Origin: Firmicutes bacterium UBA5389
Lineage (GTDB): Bacteria > Bacillota > DTU025
Direction: 5' to 3'
NCBI GenBank assembly: GCA_002409965.1
Contig: DHON01000112.1
Span: forward strand, 13,002 to 77,001
DNA length: 64,000 nucleotides
Position numbers and translations under genes: made by a program. Positions 60,070-64,000 of this stretch are shown piece after piece. The notes beneath the pieces are model-generated. The model was not told where the DNA came from. It searched no databases and saw nothing but the letters and a program-made list of their open reading frames with translations. Each line of letters opens with the position of its first letter. Within the stretch, counting starts at the first letter, position 1.

Positions 60070-60684
60070 GTGATACCTTTGGTCAACCAGCAGGCGCTTG
60101 CAGTAACTGCACAACACTTGTCAAAAGAAGCCGAGTTCGAATCGCTGGTACTGCGTTATCAGAACTCAGTATACAACATCGCGCTCCGAATGGCAGGCAA
60201 CCCCGACGAGGCCCAGGATCTGGCGCAGGAGGCTTTCGTAAGAGCGTACCGGTCGTTCGACAGCTACCGGCGGGGCACCTCCTTCGACAAGTGGCTGTAC
60301 AGAATCGTCACAAACCTCTACATCGACGAAGTCCGCAGGCGCAGACGCAGACCGTATGTGGAGTCTCTGGACGAGCGCATCATGATGGCCGGAGGAGACG
60401 AGATCGACCGCGAAATAGCCGACCTGTCGCACAGCCCGGAGACGGTATACGATCGAGAGCACCTGGACGCGTGTATTCAGAGTGCGCTTGGCCAGATGTC
60501 GCCGGACTTTCGGATGGCGGTAATACTCTGCGATATTGAAGGGTTTTCATACGAGGAGATCGCTCAGATTATGGGCACGTCCATCGGGACTGTGAGATCG
60601 CGCATACACAGAGGCAGGCGAGCCCTGCGCGAGCGTATCGCGCCCTGCCTTCCAGCGCAGTCCGGGGAGGTGAGGCCGAAATGA
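60070..60684 (+). CDS. ECF (RpoE/SigW-like) RNA polymerase sigma factor
   Basis: 204 residues, GTG start. Region 2 is FESLVLRYQNSVYNIALRMAGNPDEAQDLAQEAFVRAYRSF with the FDKWLYRIVTNLYIDEVRRR extension; region 4 is LGQMSPDFRMAVILCDIEGFSYEEIAQIMGTSIGTVRSRIHRGRRALRE. Such factors direct envelope-stress or similar regulons. It overlaps its anti-sigma gene by four bases, and HtrA follows, so the operon is a typical cell-envelope stress unit. An ECF-like promoter upstream suggests self-activation. Confidence 0.95.
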   Translation: MIPLVNQQALAVTAQHLSKEAEFESLVLRYQNSVYNIALRMAGNPDEAQDLAQEAFVRAYRSFDSYRRGTSFDKWLYRIVTNLYIDEVRRRRRRPYVESLDERIMMAGGDEIDREIADLSHSPETVYDREHLDACIQSALGQMSPDFRMAVILCDIEGFSYEEIAQIMGTSIGTVRSRIHRGRRALRERIAPCLPAQSGEVRPK

Positions 60685-61313
60685 CGTGCAACATGACCCA
60701 ACGGCTGATATCTGCCTACGTCGACCGTGAGCTGTCAGAGGACGAAAGGGCGAGAGTACGGCAGCATCTGGCCCTGTGCCCCGACTGCATGGCCGTCTAC
60801 GAGATGACTCTTGAGGTAAAGACGGCACTCGGCTCCATGGCACCGGCGCCGTGCCCCGAGTGTCTATGGGAAGACGTCCGGGATCGAATCGCGGCGCTGC
60901 CCTTTCAGATCGAGACGGGCTACACGTCTGGTTTCAGGCCGCTCAGGGCAATCTGGTCATTTGCGAGGTTGGTCGTCCCCGCCGCCGTAGCGGGCACAAT
61001 CGTCGCCATTCCCCTGGTACACATGATCTTCGGGGTGAGCCTGTTCGGCCCGTCCGGGTCGAGGCAGCAGCCCATTGCGGCGTCCACGCCCCCGCGTCTG
61101 GTGATATCAGCGCCGGCGTCGGAAGGCGCGGGATTCGTACGATACCAGACGGCGCGCATGTCGTCCTCGTCCTCCAAACAGTTCGGACTGGACACAACAT
61201 TGCGCGGCGATGGCGACCCAAGTTCGCCAGATGACCGGCTGGGACTGCTACTAGAGCAGATGCAGGATGCGAGTTTGACCTGCACCTGGATCGGAGGGAG
61301 TACGCATGAGTGA
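60681..61313 (+). CDS. Anti-sigma factor with zinc-finger domain
   Basis: 210 residues, ATGA overlap with the sigma gene. The N-terminal ZAS domain is ISAYVDRELSEDERARVRQHLALCPDC, with the HxxxCxxC zinc motif. One membrane span (LVVPAAVAGTIVAIPLVHMIFG) is followed by about 85 external residues rich in Ser and Pro. It would hold the sigma factor at the membrane until a signal or protease releases it. It overlaps htrA by eight bases. Confidence 0.92.
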   Translation: MTCNMTQRLISAYVDRELSEDERARVRQHLALCPDCMAVYEMTLEVKTALGSMAPAPCPECLWEDVRDRIAALPFQIETGYTSGFRPLRAIWSFARLVVPAAVAGTIVAIPLVHMIFGVSLFGPSGSRQQPIAASTPPRLVISAPASEGAGFVRYQTARMSSSSSKQFGLDTTLRGDGDPSSPDDRLGLLLEQMQDASLTCTWIGGSTHE

Positions 61314-62493
61314 GTCCAAGTTCAAAGCCTACATTCCTTTGCTAGTCGTGGCCATAGTTGCCAGCGTGATAACGTCTGTAGTGGTGACGAATCGCGTGTT
61401 CCCCGACCGTGTCGACAATCTAGCGACAGCTGTGGCCACCACTGCCGCGCTGCCGCTTCCGTTCGCCTCGAACACCACAAGTTCCATCGCGCTCCCGTCA
61501 TTCGCCGACGTGGCGGAGGCAGTGGGGCCTACGGTGGTGCGAGTAGATACAGAACGCGTGGAGCAATTCACCACCGGCGACCCGCACATGGATTGGATGT
61601 TCCGCGGCTTGTTCCGAGGCGAACAGGTAGTGCCAGGCACCGGATCGGGGTTCATAGTGAGCCCCGACGGCCACATCGTAACCAACTATCATGTGATCGA
61701 ATCGTCAAGGAAAATCGAGGTCACGCTGACTGATGGACGAAAGCTTCGCGCCCAGGTAATCGGCGGAAGCAAGGAATCGGACGTAGCCGTCATCAAGGTC
61801 AACGCCAAGAATCTCCCCGCCGCTCAGCTCGGCGATTCGAGCAAGCTTCGACCGGGCGACTGGGTGATCGCCATAGGCAACCCATACGGGTTCGACCACA
61901 CGGTCACTGCCGGAATCGTAAGCGCGCTCGGCAGGAGCATAGATGATGGAGCAGGCAACACCCTGGCCACAGGCGACCTAATACAGACCGACGCGGCAAT
62001 CAACAAGGGCAACAGCGGCGGCCCTCTCATCGACATGCAGGGCAAGGTGATCGGCATCAACACCGCGATCATCCAGTACGCGCAGGGCATGGGGTTCGCG
62101 ATATCCATAAACTCGGTACGCGACGTGCTCAGCGAGATGATGACGCGCAAGACGGCGGCGGAGTCCAATGATGCCCCCAGGCCGTGGCTCGGCATCTGGT
62201 ATCAGCAGCTAGATGAGAATCTCGCCGGTTACCTGGAATTGCCCGACGCTAACGGAATCCTGATCACAGACGTCTACAAGGATAGCCCTGCCGACAAGGC
62301 GAAGCTGCAGAAGGGCGATGTTGTGCGCGAGATCAACCGGAAATCCGTTACGCCGAACATGTCGCTTGCCGACGAAATCGGCAAGATGAAGGTGGGCGAC
62401 ACCGTGCTTCTGTGGGTCTGGAGGGACGGCCAGAGAATTTACGTGTCAGTGAAGCTGGCCGCGTATCCCGATGAGGAACCAGATCTTCGTTGA
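61306..62493 (+). CDS. htrA: HtrA/DegP-type membrane-anchored serine protease
   Basis: 395 residues. An N-terminal anchor (YIPLLVVAIVASVITSVVV) precedes the trypsin-like domain: TNYHVIESS (catalytic His), SDVAVIKVN (Asp) and INKGNSGGPLIDM (Ser). A C-terminal PDZ domain covers about residues 300-385 (ANGILITDVYKDSPADKAKLQKGDVVREIN). It degrades or refolds damaged proteins outside the membrane. Placement after the sigma and anti-sigma genes fits an envelope-stress role; direct cleavage of the anti-sigma factor is not shown. Confidence 0.96.
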   Translation: MSESKFKAYIPLLVVAIVASVITSVVVTNRVFPDRVDNLATAVATTAALPLPFASNTTSSIALPSFADVAEAVGPTVVRVDTERVEQFTTGDPHMDWMFRGLFRGEQVVPGTGSGFIVSPDGHIVTNYHVIESSRKIEVTLTDGRKLRAQVIGGSKESDVAVIKVNAKNLPAAQLGDSSKLRPGDWVIAIGNPYGFDHTVTAGIVSALGRSIDDGAGNTLATGDLIQTDAAINKGNSGGPLIDMQGKVIGINTAIIQYAQGMGFAISINSVRDVLSEMMTRKTAAESNDAPRPWLGIWYQQLDENLAGYLELPDANGILITDVYKDSPADKAKLQKGDVVREINRKSVTPNMSLADEIGKMKVGDTVLLWVWRDGQRIYVSVKLAAYPDEEPDLR

Positions 62494-62507
62494 TAGAGGC
62501 CGGCGCC

Positions 62508-62527
62508 GCGGCAGCGGACGTTGCCGC
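62508..62527. terminator. GC-rich hairpin after htrA
   Basis: GCGGCA and TGCCGC enclose an eight-base loop, 14 bases after the htrA stop in the 243-base gap to the convergent csoR gene. No T-run follows, so it is only a possible terminator; nothing else is seen in that gap. Confidence 0.3.
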
Positions 62528-62736
62528 TCGCGCCAGACGCCGAAGAACCGCGCGCGGACCCCATATTATTCCTGAACCCGGCAGGCGAGCTTGCGAATAT
62601 CCGGCGCCAGAGTGCACACACTATACGCGGCGAGCAGGACAAGACGTGACGTTGCGGTTGTTGCCATGGGAACGATTCTGTCACGCACCTGCTCGCTCCA
62701 TATCTTTCCATAGGCTTCTGCAGTCAGCTGTTGTGC

Positions 62737-63006
62737 TCATGACCGGGCGAACTTCCTGATGACCTTCACGAGCGCCTCAACTGTCTCTTCAGTCGCTTCC
62801 GATTCGCTCGCCCCGAAAATGCACTCCCGGGCGTGGCTTTCAAGAATGAGTATGCCGGCGTTGTAGAGCGCCGTTCTTGCCGCGGCCACTTGGTCCAGGA
62901 TGTCGCAGCACTCTTTGCCATCATCAATCATGCGCTGTACTCCCTTTACCTGGCCTTCTATCCGTTTGAGCCTGTTGATTACGTCTTGCTTGCTTGCGCC
63001 CGCCAC
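62737..63006 (-). CDS. csoR: CsoR-family copper-sensing repressor
   Basis: 89 residues, all-helical DUF156 fold (NRLKRIEGQVKGVQRMIDDG). The Cu(I) triad of CsoR is present with exact spacing: Cys33, His58 and Cys62 (KECCDIL; ESHARECI). Members lacking the His or last Cys sense other signals, so copper is the likely inducer. No copA is adjacent; the copA in this window lies about 40 kb away with a perfect inverted repeat in its leader, and may be a target. It follows the Smr-domain gene by 45 bases. Confidence 0.9.
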   Translation of the reverse strand: MAGASKQDVINRLKRIEGQVKGVQRMIDDGKECCDILDQVAAARTALYNAGILILESHARECIFGASESEATEETVEALVKVIRKFARS

Positions 63007-63051
63007 GGATGTGCACTCCCTTTCTGAAAAGACTCATACGACTGGAGATCG

Positions 63052-63582
63052 CTAGTTCCAGCCGCGGTCAGAGCGCGGATCTACGTAGTGCCTCCGCCCG
63101 TTCTTGAGAAACGACCGCAGCCTTCCACCATTCTCGAGTTCGCGCAGAGCGCGACCGATATCGCCTTCGGTGCTTCTTCGCACGAACCGACGAACAACGT
63201 CTGACTTGGTCTTGGGCGATGAGCAGTAATCCACGATCCCTGGGTAAAGCCGTTCAGAGCCGGACGGCAGACGTCGACGCGGATAGACGATGGTGTATCC
63301 CGGGTTGCCGTCGACATCTTCCCCCAGAACATAATCGGCACAAGCTGGATTGGCCTTTAGCAGCGAGCGGACTGCGTGGCGCGTGTCACCGCCCAATCCG
63401 CCCGATCCGTATCCGTGAACGACCTTGAGGCAGGCGGCAGAACCGGAGCCGGAGCCGGGGCGAGAGCCCGAGCGAGATGCCGCGCCTACCCCTGAGCCTG
63501 AGCCCAAGGCGTTGTCGTAAGCCCTAATGAAGCAGGCTATAGCGTCGGTCGTTTTCATCCCGTGAAGATCCACCTGATGCAC
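63052..63582 (-). CDS. Smr-domain protein with Gly/Ser-rich insert
   Basis: About 176 residues from a GTG of low certainty; the frame remains open to 63684 through a hydrophobic stretch. VDLHGMKTTDAIACFIRAYDNAL opens the Smr fold and VVHGYGSGGLGGDTRHAVRSLL holds the GxGxG-like loop of Smr nucleases; GYTIVYPRRRL closes it. Between the first helix and the next strand about 23 residues of Gly/Ser/Arg (GSRPGSGSGSA) are inserted. A C-terminal domain of about 75 residues looks like a small winged helix (SDVVRRFVRRSTEGDIGRALRELENGG). Role unknown; Smr domains cut or bind nucleic acids. Confidence 0.7.
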   Translation of the reverse strand: MHQVDLHGMKTTDAIACFIRAYDNALGSGSGVGAASRSGSRPGSGSGSAACLKVVHGYGSGGLGGDTRHAVRSLLKANPACADYVLGEDVDGNPGYTIVYPRRRLPSGSERLYPGIVDYCSSPKTKSDVVRRFVRRSTEGDIGRALRELENGGRLRSFLKNGRRHYVDPRSDRGWN

Positions 63583-63956
63583 AGCAATCGCCCCGCACAA
63601 TGAAATGCCACAAAACAATATGAGATACTGCAGCGAAGGCACCACGGTTATCGCGCCAAGGCGGCGACACCAGGGTGCCGACACCCCCTACCCGTATTGC
63701 CCTACGTGCCCATGGTAGCATAGATAACATGGAGAGGCAATGGAGCCAGAAGTCACCACCTGCCGAGCACGCTCGCCATCCGCGCTCACTCCTTACCTCG
63801 ACCGAAGAGACGTGGTGGTGACCGGTGGTGTGTCCCGACCAGGTGTAGGCGGGCCGCGAGTTGGCTTGATTGAATCGCCGCGCATACTCGTGACTTCAGT
63901 CGTGAGTAAGCGGTGCCATATGTTGTGCGGGAACTATCAGAATAGCCTGCAATTGG
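63583..63956. other. Intergenic region without recognised gene
   Basis: The open frames here have no SD and no family features. A weak RNA hairpin (ACTCGTGAC with GTCGTGAGT, two G-U pairs, 63886-63907) is the only structure seen before the promoter at the window edge. Confidence 0.5.
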
Positions 63957-63984
63957 TTGTACCCGTCCATATATATGTTATACT
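63957..63984 (+). promoter_or_regulatory. SigA-type promoter reading out of the window
   Basis: TTGTAC (63957-63962) and TATACT (63979-63984) are 16 bases apart in an AT-rich stretch. The gene it serves lies beyond the right edge. Confidence 0.6.
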
Positions 63985-64000
63985 CTCAATGGGCGGATGA

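Noticed and set aside
63740..64000. Open frame at the right edge
   Set aside because: No SD, no hydrophobic or motif pattern, and a promoter lies inside it.

Overview
The window looks like a chromosomal segment of a high-GC, endospore-forming Gram-positive bacterium (Bacillota, Clostridia-like or a related deep class). The sporulation phosphatase SpoIIE sits next to tilS and ftsH, which is a Firmicute gene neighbourhood. GTG and TTG starts are frequent, Shine-Dalgarno (SD) sites are strong, and metabolism is built on amino-acid and glycerol breakdown with a sodium-pump decarboxylase, which suggests an anaerobic or facultative fermenter. No rRNA, tRNA, CRISPR array, transposase or prophage gene was seen. 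Almost everything is ordinary chromosomal core or catabolic gene content, densely packed.

Layout. 1-7.6 kb (minus strand): an ArsR/SmtB metal regulator with a clear operator, a secreted HEAT-repeat protein, and a glycerol operon (glpK, a glpA-type dehydrogenase, a glpB-like flavoprotein, a DUF1667 protein), with a TetR regulator upstream. 7.6-9.2 kb: a promoter, a possible 23-codon leader ORF and an intrinsic terminator ahead of rsgA. 9.2-12.9 kb: an IolB-like protein lacking its metal ligands, a secreted alpha/beta hydrolase and threonine aldolase. 13-21 kb: a complete methylmalonyl-CoA module. The Na+-pumping decarboxylase (mmdA, D, C, B) is on the plus strand, facing mutase large and small subunits, MeaB and epimerase on the minus strand. 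21-24 kb: copper ATPase CopA, divergent from a gene for an unusual protein with a ferritin-like start and a Pro/Cys/Met-rich tail. 24-30 kb (minus): glutamate formimidoyltransferase, hutI, cyclodeaminase, folP, folB, birA and a PAP2 phosphatase. 30-33 kb (plus): a Fur-family regulator with a CbiMQO metal transporter. 33-46 kb (minus): hutU, hutH, an ADP-ribosylglycohydrolase, ftsH, tilS, spoIIE, lpd. 46-53 kb (plus): gcvT, gcvH, gcvPA, gcvPB, a BioB-like radical SAM protein (LipS-type) and an octanoyltransferase (LipM-like). 53-60 kb (minus): cca, glycerate kinase, murD, an unknown membrane protein, folD and a thioredoxin-reductase-like protein. 60-62.5 kb (plus): ECF sigma factor, anti-sigma factor and HtrA protease. 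62.7-63.6 kb (minus): CsoR-type copper sensor and an Smr-domain protein.

How the genes connect. Histidine would be degraded through HutH, HutU, HutI and the formimidoyltransferase, passing its carbon to tetrahydrofolate. The cyclodeaminase, FolD, the glycine cleavage system (GcvT/H/PA/PB with Lpd) and FolP/FolB form a one-carbon network around that cofactor. LipM and the LipS-type protein would lipoylate GcvH. BirA would biotinylate MmdC, the carrier of the sodium pump. CsoR is a plausible regulator of copA and the divergent Pro/Cys/Met protein.

The items most worth a second look are the Pro/Cys/Met protein opposite copA, the leader-ORF and terminator arrangement before rsgA, the short ORF coupled to ftsH, the Ser-Ser-Gly in place of Ala-Ser-Gly at the HutH cofactor site, and the large hairpins before the lipS-like gene and before the unknown gene at 54772. 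All functional calls rest on reading motifs and context; no database search was run.
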